Shown: positions 1 to 10,926 of the stretch, one piece after another | Layout: every line of letters begins with the position of its first letter | Position numbering within the stretch: position 1 is the stretch's first letter | DNA from: Blastomyces gilchristii SLH14081 | Taxonomy: Eukaryota; Ascomycota; Eurotiomycetes; Onygenales; Ajellomycetaceae | Assembly (NCBI RefSeq): GCF_000003855.2 | Contig: NW_003101680.1 | Span: 4,757,854 to 4,797,446, forward strand | DNA length: 39,593 nucleotides | Direction of reading: 5' to 3' | Made by a program: the position numbers and the translations under genes | Notes under the pieces: model-generated | Databases searched by the model: none | The model's input: the letters and a program-made list of their open reading frames with translations, nothing else | What the model was told of the DNA's origin: nothing

Positions 1-1125
1 TTTAGCTCTTTTAATATCTGAAAAATATTCATTTCTGACAGCTTTGAACTCTTCATCAGATATTATATTATTCTTTCAATCTCTTCTAGCAGTAGTTAAT
101 TCTTTTCTTTTAGATGAGATATTCTCATTTCATCAAGGTTTTGAATACTCAGAAGATTTTTTCTTTGAAATATTATCTCTAATACTTGTTAGAATAATAG
201 ATGTAATAAGCTTCACTCTATTCTCAAGCATTTCATTTGAGATATCTTGATCAGAATTTCAATATAGCTCATTCTGTCTTTCAGATTTTAACAGTTTTAT
301 ACTTTCTTCAACTGCTTTTCAATCAGCTTTTTCAAAGTTATACTGATTAGAGAGAAGAGGATTTTCACTCATTTGTTTTTCACTCAGTTCAATATTAAAT
401 TGAATAATCTCATGACCTGATTCTGATGTCTTATTTGAATTAATAAATCAGTTTACAAGTCTTCTTTTCATTAGATTTTGTGATATGAAGATTAGATCTA
501 TAATAGACTTCTGTTTCATGTCTTTTCTAAAGAATGTTTGTTAATCAGACTTATTAATCAAATCTATTGAATGCTCAATGATTCATTCAACTAGATTATC
601 AGCTCTCACTGCTCTCTTGTATTCTGAATTTCATCAGAGATGATGTGCATTGAAATCTCCTGCAATTATAGAGTTTCTTGATAAAGTTATGTTCAGAAAT
701 TCTCTATCAATTGTTCAGATATTGTTATTTTTCTTCAATGACTTTTCATTATAGATATTTATGAGCTGTATAGTATTAAACTCATTTTCTTTATCTATAA
801 TGTCACTCACCAGAATATCAGGGTCAGACATGATATCAAATCTTAGATTAAATTGATATCTTGATCTCTTTCTTTCATAGATCACTACTCTTGACTTTAT
901 CTCAGACTTTTGAGGTAGAAAGCAGTAGTAGCTTGAATGAGAAATGATGTAATTTTGCTCAGCATCAAAAGTCAGTTCCTGAAGTAGTATAAAATCAACT
1001 TTTTATTCAAATGCAATTTGAAGATAAGAATAAATACAATTTGAGTTTCTATGCACATTATTTTGAATAAATGTGATTTTTGAAGAGTTTTTAAACTTTT
1101 TTTATTATTTTTGTTGTATATTCAT
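1..1125 (-). pseudogene. LINE ORF2, endonuclease domain (decayed, cut by window edge)
   Basis: The frame starts at ATG 1125, 29 bases after the ORF1 stop. It shows the landmarks of the exonuclease-endonuclease-phosphatase fold used by LINEs to nick target DNA: an N-terminal IQNNVHRN segment (like QxNvxrS), ILLQEL near 990, AGDFNAHHL followed by two TGA codons at 631-663 (the classic GDFNAHH(L)WW motif with both Trp codons turned into stops), and DLIFIS near 500. After it comes SGHEIIQF, which corresponds to the SDHxPI motif with D changed. RT and RNase H would lie further left, outside the window. Several stops make it non-functional. Confidence 0.85.
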
Positions 1126-1154
1126 ATTAAAAGAGAGTAGAGATAGAGTAGGAT

Positions 1155-2756
1155 CTAGTCACTATCATCAGATAGTAGATTATAACTATTTTTAAAAGTA
1201 GGAATCTCAACTGCTTGCATTATATCTAGTTTATCATCAGAGTTATTTCTCAATTCTCTAATCTTAACAGAAGTTTGAGGATTCAAATTCTGTTTACATT
1301 TAGCTGAAGAATTGAAGTTTGAAGATTTGAATAGTTAAGAGTTTCTTCTTTTTAAGCTTACAGTTGTAAGTCTACTGACTTGACTCTTCTCTTCAGTTCT
1401 AGATTGACTTTGAGCTTCATCTTTTCTTCAGTTCTTTTGAGTTCTTGAAGCAAACATACATTTCTTTGAGCTAGATATATGTTTTTCTTTACAATTAGAG
1501 CATTTAAGCAGAGTGTGTTGACATATTTCATCTCTTTTTGAGCATATCTCATATTTATGCTCACTAGTTTTGTGATCTCTGACACAGAATGCATATTTTG
1601 AGTCTCTAAAATATGAGATTACAAAGTGTTCATATCTTTGATAGTTTGAACACTGTGTTTGAGCTTTGAGATTCATTCTTGAGTCTTTGTATTCATGAAC
1701 TCTCATTTTCAAATCTGCTACTCTTACTTCAGAGATCTTTGACTGTTCAAGTGTTTTTATATATACTAGAACAGAGGCATTTCTTCTGCTTTGTCTGAAC
1801 TCAATTGAATTTAGTTATACAGGCTTCTTTCTCAGCTGAATAGAGTTGTATTCTTCTAATTCATTTTTGAGAAGTAGCATTCCTTTTTCACAGTCAAAAA
1901 TTTCAACTGAAATATTATGAAGAATGAATTTATCTCACTTTTCATCTTTCTCAGATAGAATTATTGTGTTTAGCAAAGATTCTACTGCTGACTTTCAGAG
2001 ATTCTCATTCTGAATAAGGAATTCAGCACTAAATTCAGACATTGTAGTCAGAATGATGAAGTTTTCAAAGAATAATGACTCAATTGAAGCTATAACTGAT
2101 TTTTAAACTTTAATATCAGTTATCAACTGAGAAAAGAACTGCTGATTAATTTCATTTCTGATTCTGAAAATGAGATTTGAGTTTAGCTTGTTTCTTTGCA
2201 GAATGTCCTGATTTGAAACTTTAAGAATAAGTCTTCTATTTCTGAAGATTTAAAAGTTTTTCTCTTTTTGCATTTTCTTTTCTACTTTTCTATGAATAGA
2301 GGTATGAGCAGTATTCTTCTCAGTTTTCTCAGAATTTTGAGCAGGTTTTGAGACAGCAGGTTTAGAGACAGCAGATTCAGCTGCTTGAGCATATATTTTC
2401 TTGTGATTTAAAGAAGAAGAAGAAGTAGAAGAAAAAGAAGAAGAGTAAGATAAAGAGTCAGTGATTGTATAAGGAATTTTCAATGTTTTTTAAACTGTGT
2501 TTGAGATTTCAAGTTTGAACTTGATCATCTTCTGTAGTTGTCTAGTCTGAGTATGAAGAATTAACAGAACTTCTTCATTCATCTTACTCAGACACTGCTT
2601 TTTAAGAATCTTACTTACTTTTTCAAGTTTCTGTATTTCAAGAACTTGTTATTTCTCTATTTCTTCTTTCTTTCTTCTCTTCAGAATTTCAATCTCAGGA
2701 ATAGCACTTGAGAAAGCATCTTTTTTCACATCAACTGAGTGTATTTTTGAACTCAT
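1155..2756 (-). pseudogene. LINE ORF1, gag-like nucleic-acid-binding protein (decayed)
   Basis: One frame runs about 534 codons from ATG at 2756 to TAG at 1155, broken by in-frame TGA and TAA codons where Trp or Gln codons are expected. The first part is charged and helical (a K/R/E-rich stretch near residues 15-40). A serine-rich stretch follows at about 2400-2470, then a short AVSKP direct repeat near 2350. The C-terminal third (about 1440-1660) has cysteine-rich knuckles, including motifs of the form CSNCKEKHISSSKKC and CVRDHKTSEHKYEIC. This spacing is typical of the tandem CCHC fingers of LINE ORF1 proteins, which bind the element's RNA. One knuckle has lost Cys (CSNYQRYEH), consistent with G-to-A mutation. 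It sits directly upstream of ORF2. It cannot encode a full protein as it stands. Confidence 0.8.
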
Positions 2757-3769
2757 TATTCTCACTCAATGAAAAGTTGATCAGACTGTTTCAATTGAGA
2801 TATTTCTAAGTCTGTTTTCAATTGAAAAGTTAGTCAGACTGTTTCAAAAGAAGAATAAAAGACTTTTATATATAAAACATCTGATTTTTTTCACACTAGT
2901 TCAGTAACTAGGTTAGATTTTTGAAGAGAATCTAATAAACTAAAATTGATTTTTAAGATAAATCAATAAAATCTTTACAATCTCTTTCCTGGAATACAGT
3001 GAGAAAGAGTATAATATCAATTGATAATGAATCAGATAATATGACAGTTTTTGAGAGAAAAACTGACAAAAAATAAATCAATTTTTTGCAGAGAAATTGA
3101 TTAAAACTATTCAATTTTATTCTAAATTATTCAATTCTCCTCACACAACAAGTGTGTAACTCAAATCAGTTAATAAAGAGTGTAAAAAAGAATTAAGTAT
3201 TAATGAAAGCTCTTCAGTCACTGAAAAAGTAATTCTTACTTAAAAGAATATAAAATTATAACAGAAAACAGCTCTGTTTTTTATTCTTTATAAGAATATT
3301 GTATAAAATCCAGAGAAAAACACCTTACTTTTTTAAGAGAAGTAAAAAACTATTTCTAAGATCTTTTTTTTGTATTAACTGCTGCAGAAGAATGAGATAG
3401 AAACTGCTAAGATATGTACTACTATATACTCTCTATCAAGACTTTCTCTCTTCAAAGTCTTGATATTATAGAGAATATAAGTCTGTTTCTATATGATAAT
3501 ATAAATATTGTCAGTGAGATGTAGAGGAACTGGTTATTTATATCTCAAAATAGAAGACTTTGTCAATGATTATATCAATATAGAGTTAATTCTCAAATTC
3601 AATAGAAACCTAGTGTTGCTGTTCTCAATCTCTTGCAGAATCTATTGAATATTGAGATATTAAAGCTAGATTTAATATATCTCACTGTGCAGGGATCAAA
3701 GGCTCAGTCAGACCTTGAGATATACTGATTTTATAGTTGTTGGTGTGCTGTTGACTCATTGTTCACTGA
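2757..3769. other. AT-rich interval, probable LINE 5' UTR plus unclassified sequence
   Basis: I see no coding frame longer than chance and no recognisable domain. The portion next to 2757 is presumably the LINE 5' UTR. The short stretch around 2765-2845 contains two similar segments (each with AGTTGATCAGACTGTTTC-like or AGTTAGTCAGACTGTTTC-like sequence), a small direct repeat. The composition is as mutated as in the flanking transposons. Confidence 0.4.
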
Positions 3770-4016
3770 TTATGTATTGAATGCTGTTGCTGAGGTATCT
3801 TTTTGTATTGTTCTGCCGGGGATGGGCCAGATTGAGAGGGGTAGTACAAGGGTGAGACTTGGTGTTGAAGTCTAGATACACTGACAACAGACCGTGGAGG
3901 TTGCACTTCAGAAGAGTCCATTGATTATGTGCTTGATATTATTGCCAAGGTATCTTTTTGTATTTTTCTGCTGGGGATGGGCCAGATTGGGAAGGGCGGT
4001 ACGAGGGTGAGACTTG
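3770..4016 (+). repeat. Direct duplication of about 95 bp, about 150 bp apart
   Basis: Segment 3770-3862 and segment 3921-4016 are clearly related; both contain GGTATCTTTTTGTATT and GATGGGCCAGATTG. The first copy is more mutated (for example TGGGAAGG to TGAGAGG). Translated in the same frame, both copies stay open (DYVLNAVAEVSFC and DYVLDIIAKVSFC), but that alone does not prove coding. Confidence 0.8.
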
Positions 4017-4414
4017 GCGTTGGTGTTTTGGAACATCAAAGATGGACAGGGTTTTCGCGGAGGTCGCTCCTCAGATATCTCCACAACTACAGATCGGGGA
4101 TCTTCCAAAATCGAGAAGATTGGTGCATATGGCTAGGTCTCTTCACCTTACAATTTGTATGGCACTTTGGCCCGGGGTTGTGGTGTGGTAGGGGAGAACA
4201 GGGGATAATCTCACACAGGAGTTTCGAACAACGTCCGGTTCACGTTTGGCTGGATAACTCCACCACCACACAGGGTATGCAGTCGGCGATGGGGTCAGAA
4301 TGCTCGTATGATCGAGGGCTTTTCGATGGATCTATCGGCGGGTTCTTATTTGAAAAATCGAGCGAGTTCGTGGTGGAGCGGTTGTCCAAGGCACATAGGT
4401 TAATCAGTAGTTAA
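3869..4414 (+). other. GC-richer island with a long open frame, function unknown
   Basis: This is the only stretch of several hundred bases in the left part of the window with abundant GG, CC and CG dinucleotides, so it has largely escaped the mutation that covers the flanks. One plus-strand frame is open from 3869 to 4414 (about 182 codons) but has no upstream ATG; a bacterial-style GTG at 3929 is not a credible fungal start. Read from there, the segment begins with a hydrophobic run (VSFCIFLLGMG) and is rich in Trp and Gly. Other frames and the minus strand also have open stretches, so the coding strand is uncertain. I recognise no family. It joins gypsy copy D at about 4396. It could be a fragment of a host gene, an exon, or a less mutated part of an unknown repeat. 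Confidence 0.35.
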
Positions 4415-5626
4415 AAGCAATGTGTTCTGATCAGTTACAGTTGATACACACTTTATATTGATGTTAATCAGTGACTTCTTTAGAAGTGATCTCAGAAACT
4501 CAGAAGCCTGTTTGAACAGCAGAGATTCTTGCTTGTGTGTAGATATTCAAGTCTACTTAATTCATGATATCTGCATCATTGTTATTTCTCAGTGTGAGTG
4601 TATAAGTCACTGAGATGTAATATCTTCTGTCACTGTTCTGTATATTTCTGAGCTTGATAAGATGATCATTCATTGTCTGAAGCTGTGTGTAGAAGTCTTC
4701 ATAAGTCTGGTCTTTATCTATACTTATAAGAGTCTGTAAGAGTTCAAAAGTTAATGTCTTCTTAAGCATGCTAATCTTTATTCAATTCTCTTAAGATTGA
4801 TCATCTGCTTCTAGAATCTTAGTGTTGAAGTCAGAAATAAATGTTATAAGAGAAGTGTTTCTCTGTCAGATACTCTGTAATTAATCTAATACTTTCTATT
4901 ACATAGCAGTGTCTTGAAACAGAATATCAAGATGTTTTATAATATTATCAGATATTCATAATACTGATTCACATGCTTTCATTCATGAATGAAACTTCTG
5001 TTTCATGTGATCTTTCAATTATTCATTGATATACTAATCTTGATTAATTAATGAACTGATGATATCTTCATCTACACTTAGTTTCACAAGCATTTTCATT
5101 CTTCATGATGAGTAGAGAGTGAGATCAGAAGCATTGAAATATACAGAAGCACTTAAGCATTCTTTCAGTACTTTTGTATTCAGTTCTGTAGATGTTGAAA
5201 TCACATGAATTAATTATTGAATCTCTTTGTATTAAAGTTGTTGAGTTATGTACATGTCTGCTATCTGTTGCTGTTGTAATTTCAATATTGCTCAGAGTCA
5301 CTGTGACATCACATCTATGCTCATATTTAAGAGTTTCATATTATTGTTAGACATGATTATATCAATCATTAAATGTATAATATCTGTGAAATCTGAAGAA
5401 ATGTAATTGTATTCTTATATGTCTGAGTGTCAGAACTCTCAGGTCTTTTACTAATATTCTCTTATAAGATCTTTATTATCAGGCCAGAGTGACTGATGAG
5501 TAAGCTTCTATCTGAGAACTTGATATTCACTTAACTGTGTTTTCTCTTTCTTATGTGTTGTTATGTGTTCAGATATCTCTCAATGAATAATTATTCCTAA
5601 TGAGAAGATGATGAATGTTTTTATAG
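4402..5626 (-). pseudogene. Gypsy copy D gag remnant
   Basis: This is the gag polyprotein that would form the virus-like particle. The CCHC knuckle is readable at about 4407-4450 as CINCN-stop-SEHIAFNY: His is kept, Trp has become TGA and the last Cys has become Tyr. The longest remaining open piece, 4557-4769 on the minus strand, is helical and polar (70 residues). Many stops break the frame. It is homologous to 13450-14770, 20065-20906 and 35905-37110. Confidence 0.7.
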
Positions 5627-5935
5627 TGTAAGAGGTCTATGCTGAATAGATCAGTATAATATTAATAGGTCTTATATAACAAAGATAAAAACATTAGAGA
5701 AGGAAAGAAAGAGAAAGTGTGAGAATCAGTGATTAAGATGGATATTTATACATGTATGTGGTGGTGTACGCGGTGGAGCTTCGGGGTGGAAGAATATACG
5801 CGCATTCATAGCAGCTGAGAATCAGCGATTGAGAATGACTGAGAATCAGAGCGTACGTGTTTGAGAATGAAGTAATTGAAATCTGTGAAGTGTAACGAAA
5901 TAGTCTATATAATTGATCGGGCGCAGCCCGCCACA
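5627..5935 (-). repeat. LTR of gypsy copy D (309 bp)
   Basis: On the plus strand it starts TGTAAGAGGTC and ends GCGCAGCCCGCCACA, matching the ends of the other LTRs. It carries CpG-containing stretches like copy C but lacks the extra 62-bp tandem unit seen in copy C LTRs (371 against 309 bp). It belongs to the C/D LTR subfamily. Confidence 0.85.
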
Positions 5936-6447
5936 AGTACAGACAATTATTTTATTCGATATGAAAACTGCTAAAATTACAGACTTTAAGAGAGCTGAAT
6001 ACCAGAGTATACACAGTTATAGCAGAATCTTGAAGACTGATTATCTGTGTATATTATCAGATATCTCTTACAAAGCTGTATCTGCTCTCTCAGTTATACT
6101 GAAGTATTCAGTCTGAAAATTATTAAAATATAGAGAGAGAGCTTCTCTATTCAGATTAACTTCTATTATTTTAATTATCTGAATTTTACAGATATCTGAG
6201 AACTTATCTCTCATTGACATCAGAATTGCAGAAATGCATCACAGTGTGAGAATTATTAATAGAGAATCTAGATATATTTATATATATCTGATTAGTAATA
6301 GTGTAGATAGAGAAGAGATGATTATAAATTCACAGAGTTATAGAGAGTACTGATAGTACTGAGAGCTTTATAGAAACTGTTAGTTAGAGTCTGTAAAAAA
6401 TTACTTACAGAGAGACTTATGATAAAGAGTAGAATTATACTACTAAG
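5936..6447. other. Unclassified AT-rich sequence flanking gypsy D and MITE 1
   Basis: No domain or repeat family is recognised. A short plus-strand frame at about 5940-6113 (TIILFDMKTAKITDF...) is open but short and resembles nothing I know. It is the host sequence into which MITE 1 inserted; the 8 bases at 6440-6447 are one copy of its target duplication. Confidence 0.4.
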
Positions 6448-6953
6448 TAGACTAACCGTGTGACCGTGTCTGAGACCAGAACCAGAATATTTAATGATCT
6501 CATTATCAATTTGACTAATCTTATTACACAGTTTTAAGATTAAATAGTAGTCTTATACTATCTCAGTAAGACTTACTGTCTACTTATATTACATTTTTCA
6601 AATAAGATCATGATTTCTACTTCTCAATTTAAATTCTTTTTATTGCTTTAAATGACTTTAAATCTTATTTGAGTGTTATTAAAAAGTGATACTTTTTAAA
6701 AAAGTAATAATAGTTGAAAGAAAACCTTAAAATGTTCAAAAATAGCAACTTTATACTCAGAATGAAATTAAATGAGATTAAATGAAATCACTTTCTTATT
6801 TTTTCTAAGTTATGATTTCATTTTGAGATCTGATAAATAGTCACTTTGCATACTTTTTTAATGATTAGTCCCAGCGGAATTCATATCAAGAAATGTATGA
6901 AATCAGATCAAATGAAATTAAATATGAAATTTATGATTCTGATGATCAGTCTA
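6448..6953 (+). mobile_element. hAT-type MITE copy 1 (506 bp)
   Basis: It begins TAGACTAACCGTGTGACCG and ends GATGATCAGTCTA, so the tips are short inverted repeats (TAGACTG.../...CAGTCTA). It is flanked by an 8-bp duplication, CTACTAAG at 6440-6447 and CTACTGAG at 6954-6961, differing by one G/A. There is no coding capacity. It shares both termini with the large hAT element at 23024-28813 and is mutated relative to copy 3b. Confidence 0.85.
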
Positions 6954-6961
6954 CTACTGAG

Positions 6962-8420
6962 AGTTAGAAGCTGATCTGAAAAAGATATAGAGTTAGCTAC
7001 AAGCTTAAAGATTACATACAGTAATAAGACTAAGAGAAGTGAAGATAATGTTATAGATAACAGTATCTCTACTTTATCAGCTAGTAGAAAGTAACTAGAG
7101 ATATAACAGAGATACTTATAAGAAGCTCAGTAACAGTCTGATATTATTTATAAAGATATTAAAATTGAAAAACTTTTATTCTTAAGAAGTTCTTAAATTA
7201 ATATATAAATATTATTAGAAACACTCTCTCTCTGTTTTCTAAGTGAAAACACTTCACAGATGAATGAAGATACTTACAGTTGATAAGAATAAGAGTTATT
7301 ATAGAAAAAAAGAAGAGAAGATAAGATTCTACAGACAGATTTAAGATATTTATAGTACTTTAAAGAAGTTTATTTACACTTTAAGTGATTTCACAGAATA
7401 GTCAGATTACTCTAGTAAATAGAGAATAATTATAAATTACAGTTCTAAATCTTTCTATATAATTATAAAGAATAATTATAGACTATGAATATCTTAATTC
7501 TATAATTCTATAGAGTTAGTGAAAGAATAAAAATTTTTGTATAACTCTACAGTGTCAAAGAATGATAATTTATAAGAATAAGTAAAAAAATTAACTTATA
7601 AATACTTCTCTTTAATAAGTGTAATTTTATACAAAGTAATTCATCTGCAGAATAAATCTATGTAATAATTATATAAAAATCTTATAGAAAAATGATTGAA
7701 GATTAACTGAAACTTATCAGATTAAAAAATACACAATGATTCTATGTGATAATTATATAGAAATCTTATACAAATAATTGAGAGTTAACTGAAACTCTTC
7801 TAAGTAAAAGATATAAGATATATCTACATAATAGTCAGAGAAAAATCTGCAGATTATAAAAAATCTTATAGAATAAGAAATTAACTAACAGACTCTTTTC
7901 TCTTTATACTAATAAGACATTTTTTCTCATTGAGATTTTTTTTTTTTATAGATATAAGAAGTGTTTAGTGAGTATTACTACAGTGCTGAGTCTGATTCTA
8001 TAAAATCACTCAGTGAAAGACTTCACAGATAAAGTCTTAGAGAGAGAGAAGTATATAAGAAATCTTACTTTTTATACATTCTTTATCTCTATTTCTATCT
8101 CTTATATAATTAATAGAGTTAGCAGCTCTTAACTATACATAACTATATGAACTGAAGTTTATAAATACTATTTATAACTCAGCTTGAATACTATTATATA
8201 TTTAATCTCTATATTTTATCTTTGTACTATGAATACTTCTAGTAGCTATCAGTATATATCACATCAAGCTGTAAACACTCAAATAATCGCCTGTGAGCAC
8301 TTATTCTTATATAATTGAAGAATGAAAAAGTTAGTAAATAAGTAATATAATATAGTAAAAACTTCTTTGTAAGAGTATAAGTGAGATACTAGGTAAATCA
8401 AAGATAGACTATAATTATAA
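6962..8420. other. Unclassified AT-rich sequence between two MITEs
   Basis: This stretch has no recognisable domain and many stops in all frames. It contains a two-copy direct repeat (7657-7714 and 7741-7796). A short ATG-initiated peptide starts at 8228 (MNTSSSYQYISHQAVNT...) and lies in slightly less mutated sequence, including ATCGCCTGTGAGCAC near 8287. It may be a decayed transposon of a family not otherwise present here. Confidence 0.35.
7657..7796 (+). repeat. Two-copy direct repeat, units of about 57 bp, offset 84 bp
   Basis: Units 7657-7714 and 7741-7796 share TCTATGTRATAATTATATA, followed by AATCTTATA and GTTAACTGAAACT-like sequence. Differences are small substitutions and indels. 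Origin unknown. Confidence 0.7.
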
Positions 8421-8428
8421 GTGATAGT

Positions 8429-8568
8429 TAGACTGACTATATAACCGTGTCTGAAATCAAAATCAGAATATTTAATAATTTTATTATCAATTTAATTAAT
8501 CTCATTAGATAGTTTTATGATTAGATAGTAGTCTTATACTATTTCAGTAACACTTACTATCTACTCTT
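8429..8568 (+). mobile_element. hAT-type MITE copy 2, left end only
   Basis: It starts TAGACTGACTATATAACCGTG and follows the MITE for about 140 bases up to the TCTACTCTT segment, then switches to LINE sequence. The right end is missing, so it was truncated by the LINE insertion or a rearrangement. It is one of the most heavily mutated copies: nearly every GG and CC of copy 3b is changed. Confidence 0.8.
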
Positions 8569-9175
8569 TGAATATTCATGGCAATGAATTGGCTGATTTA
8601 GCTGTAAAAAAGAGTTCAGAATTAAGCAGATCTATTTAAAAAACAGTGTTCTGATCTTTTATGAAGAGAAAGATAAATGAATCTTATTTAGATAAATGAA
8701 ATAAAAGCTGGCAGAAATAAAAGAAGAGTATACATTATTCAAGATTTAAAATAAAACTCAAGTGAAAATCTTGTTCAATTAAATATAAAAAGAAAATATT
8801 CTCATCTATAATTCAGCTGCATCTAGAACATAATTATTTCAAATCTTATATACAAAGATTTGATAATAGATTTGATTCAATAGAATACTCATTCTGCAAT
8901 GCAAATGAAAATTCTGAGTATATTATAATATACTGTGTATTATACAATAGTCTCAGAGTCAGATTGAAAGAGAAGTATAATTTAAATTAATTAAATATGA
9001 GATTCTTATTCTCAACTGAGACAGAAATTAAATACTTAATAGACTTTCTATCAGAAACTCAAGCAGCTACAAGAAAATGACTGAATTCAGAAATATCTAA
9101 ATAAGAAGAGGTGAAAAATGACTAGATATAGTCTGTTAAAACAGCTATACACTATTTTTTAATAATGTTGTTTTA
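8569..9175 (+). mobile_element. LINE 3' end, 5'-truncated (RNase H and terminal zinc motif)
   Basis: The plus-strand translation starts with HGNELADLAVKKS (8577 onward), the C-terminal motif of the RNase H domain found at the end of ORF2 in many fungal LINEs. It continues through a LDK-stop-NKSWQK segment, where the stop replaces Trp, to FSSIIQLHLEHNYFKSYI. It ends in CNANENSEYIIIYC (8894-8935), the usual CxCxxxxEtxxHxxxxC-like tail with His changed to Tyr. Reverse transcriptase is absent, so this is the typical 5'-truncated product of target-primed reverse transcription. The 3' boundary, in a T-rich stretch at about 9170-9218, is uncertain. Confidence 0.8.
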
Positions 9176-9218
9176 TTATAGTCTCTCTTTACTTTACTTT
9201 TTCTTTTCTGTTCTATTC

Positions 9219-9513
9219 TGTAAGAGGTCTACGCCGAATAGATCAGTATAATATATAGGTCTTATAATATAAAAGTGAAAAATGTTAGAGAAGAAAAGAA
9301 AGAGAAAGTGTGAAAATCAGCAATTAAAGTGAATATTTATACATGTACATGGTGAAGCTTCAGAGTGATAGAATAGAAATTTCATAAGTTTTTCAGCTGA
9401 GAATCAGTGACTGAGCATTGAAGCTTTTAGTGAACTGAGAATTGAAGCTTTCAGCAGAATATATGAAGTGTAATGAAGTAGTCTATATGATTGATTGAGT
9501 GCAGCCTGTCATA
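9219..9513 (-). repeat. Left (3') LTR of gypsy A (295 bp)
   Basis: It starts TGTAAGAGGTCTACGCCG and ends GCAGCCTGTCATA. The middle differs from copies C and D: it has GAAGCTTCAGAG and a duplicated GAATTGAAGCTTT-type segment and lacks the ACGCG-containing unit. Confidence 0.8.
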
Positions 9514-10138
9514 TTAGTCCCTTCTTTTCAGAGATGAGATTGTGTATAGTTCTCATCAGTCAAGAGCTCCTGTTTTGAATAATGCAGAGCTCAGAGTTCA
9601 GATTGAGTGATTATAGCTAACTCATTTTACAAGATATTATCAGCTGTGACTATGAGATCTCTTATCAAGAATATCTTCAATCTCTCACTCAAGTTCATTG
9701 TCTTCTTCTACAATCTCTGATAACTGTCAGTTGAAAGTCAGTTAAGAAGGAAACAGGTCAGTGACAGCACAGTAGAGCAAGCTTGTATGAAGAATATTAT
9801 AAATTTCTGATAATATATTAAGACAGTAATTATAACTGTCTAAAACTTCTATCATCTTATATTTAATATAATAATAATTCAGTGTATGAGATAAGTGTGT
9901 GATTTGTATATTTTTAGAATTTAATTACATCAGATCTACTATCTCATATTACTTAATAGAATCTCAGTGAACATTAGTTTGATGTTCTTAATTCTGTTTA
10001 GTACTTATTATGAAGACTTCTACTCAGTCACAGATATCTCAGAGCTTTATTACTATATTATCAGCAATCTGAATCAGACTGCAGAGATTTGAGATGAAAT
10101 GTATAATCTCTAGAAGATTTAATATCTTCATGTGATAA

Positions 10139-10182
10139 TTATATATGAGAAGGAACAGGCTTATATATGAGAAGGAACAGGC
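10139..10182 (+). repeat. Perfect 22-bp tandem duplication in gypsy A
   Basis: The unit beginning TTATATATGAGAAGGAACAG occurs twice back to back. Copies B (near 16400) and C (near 32705) have it once, so the duplication arose in copy A after insertion. The two units are identical, so it postdates most mutation. Confidence 0.9.
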
Positions 10183-10832
10183 TTATATCTGTTAAAACAG
10201 CATCTCAGTTATTGATAGTGACTTCAGTATGTAGAAGAAGATTATATCAGTCATCTTATAAATAATTACAGAACTTATAAAGATAATTCTTCACTATCTG
10301 AATTGTTTACTCTGATATATTATCAGTCTCAGAGTGATAGATAGTGAATAAACAGTGTGTAATCTTGAGAACTTGACAGATTCTCATTCAGAGAATGCTT
10401 ATAAATTAACAGTCTTAATCTGATACTATAGATCTCAGTAATTCGTATATCTGATAGAATGAACTCTGTAGAAAGACTTCAGTAACTTATTCAGTATCTG
10501 TCTTATTATAAGATTTCAATATTATATCTTTACTCAATCAGTCAATAATGATCACAATGTTCTTATAATTCTTACTCTTAGAGAGATTAACAGTGAAGTC
10601 AATTATTATATCTTATCAGATTTTATCAGAAATATTGAGCAGTTTTAGTAGATCTTTTCTATAATTCTTTCATAAGATAATAGAGAAATAATAGTTACAG
10701 TTTCAGATAAAGTGTCTGATGCTATTCAATATCTCAGATTAGTAGAATTCTCAAGAGATTATTCAGTACAGTTATTTATAACCTGAATATTCAGTTATAT
10801 ATAAATCATACATCTCTTGTATTATCTAAGTG

Positions 10833-10926
10833 CTGCTTGCTATTCAAATGCTCGATAAATTGTATATTATCTGTGTAGGTCAGGTTACACTCGGAGTAAT
10901 AGAACCCTGCCCCGCGACCTCTTATG
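10833..10926. other. 94-bp GC-richer insertion in gypsy A, unknown
   Basis: Copies B and C read straight through this point (..ATTATCTGAGTATATAAGAG..). Copy A carries about 94 extra bases, including a run rich in GG, CC and CG at 10873-10923. Its outer bases AGGTC and GACCT are complementary and could close a hairpin. It escaped the mutation seen on both sides, so it arrived late or is too short to be recognised as a repeat. Confidence 0.65.

Larger units (their letters stand above)
1..2756 (-). mobile_element. Non-LTR retrotransposon (LINE, Tad1/I-like), 5' half, mutated
   Basis: The element lies on the minus strand, with its 5' side to the right and its 3' side cut by the window edge. Two consecutive ORFs can be followed through RIP-type stops: a gag-like ORF1 with CCHC knuckles, then an ORF2 that begins with an apurinic-type endonuclease. 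This ORF1/ORF2 layout is that of fungal Tad1-like LINEs. The ORFs are separated by about 29 bases. The 5' UTR extends past 2757 but I could not fix its end. The reverse transcriptase would lie outside the window. Confidence 0.85.
4396..5935 (-). mobile_element. Ty3/gypsy copy D, truncated: gag region plus one LTR
   Basis: From about 4396 the sequence aligns by eye with the gag region of copies A, B and C, followed by an LTR at 5627-5935. For a minus-strand element the LTR on the right is the 5' LTR, so only the 5' end (LTR plus gag) survives. Protease, RT and integrase are missing because the copy stops abruptly at the GC-richer island. No target duplication can be tested because the other end is lost. 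Confidence 0.8.

Noticed and set aside
44..250. Plus-strand 68-codon frame at the left edge
   Set aside because: It lies antisense to the LINE endonuclease ORF2, which has recognisable motifs.
3929..4414. A 161-residue protein starting at GTG 3929
   Set aside because: GTG is not a normal start in a fungal nuclear gene and no ATG lies upstream in frame; kept only as an open frame of unknown meaning.
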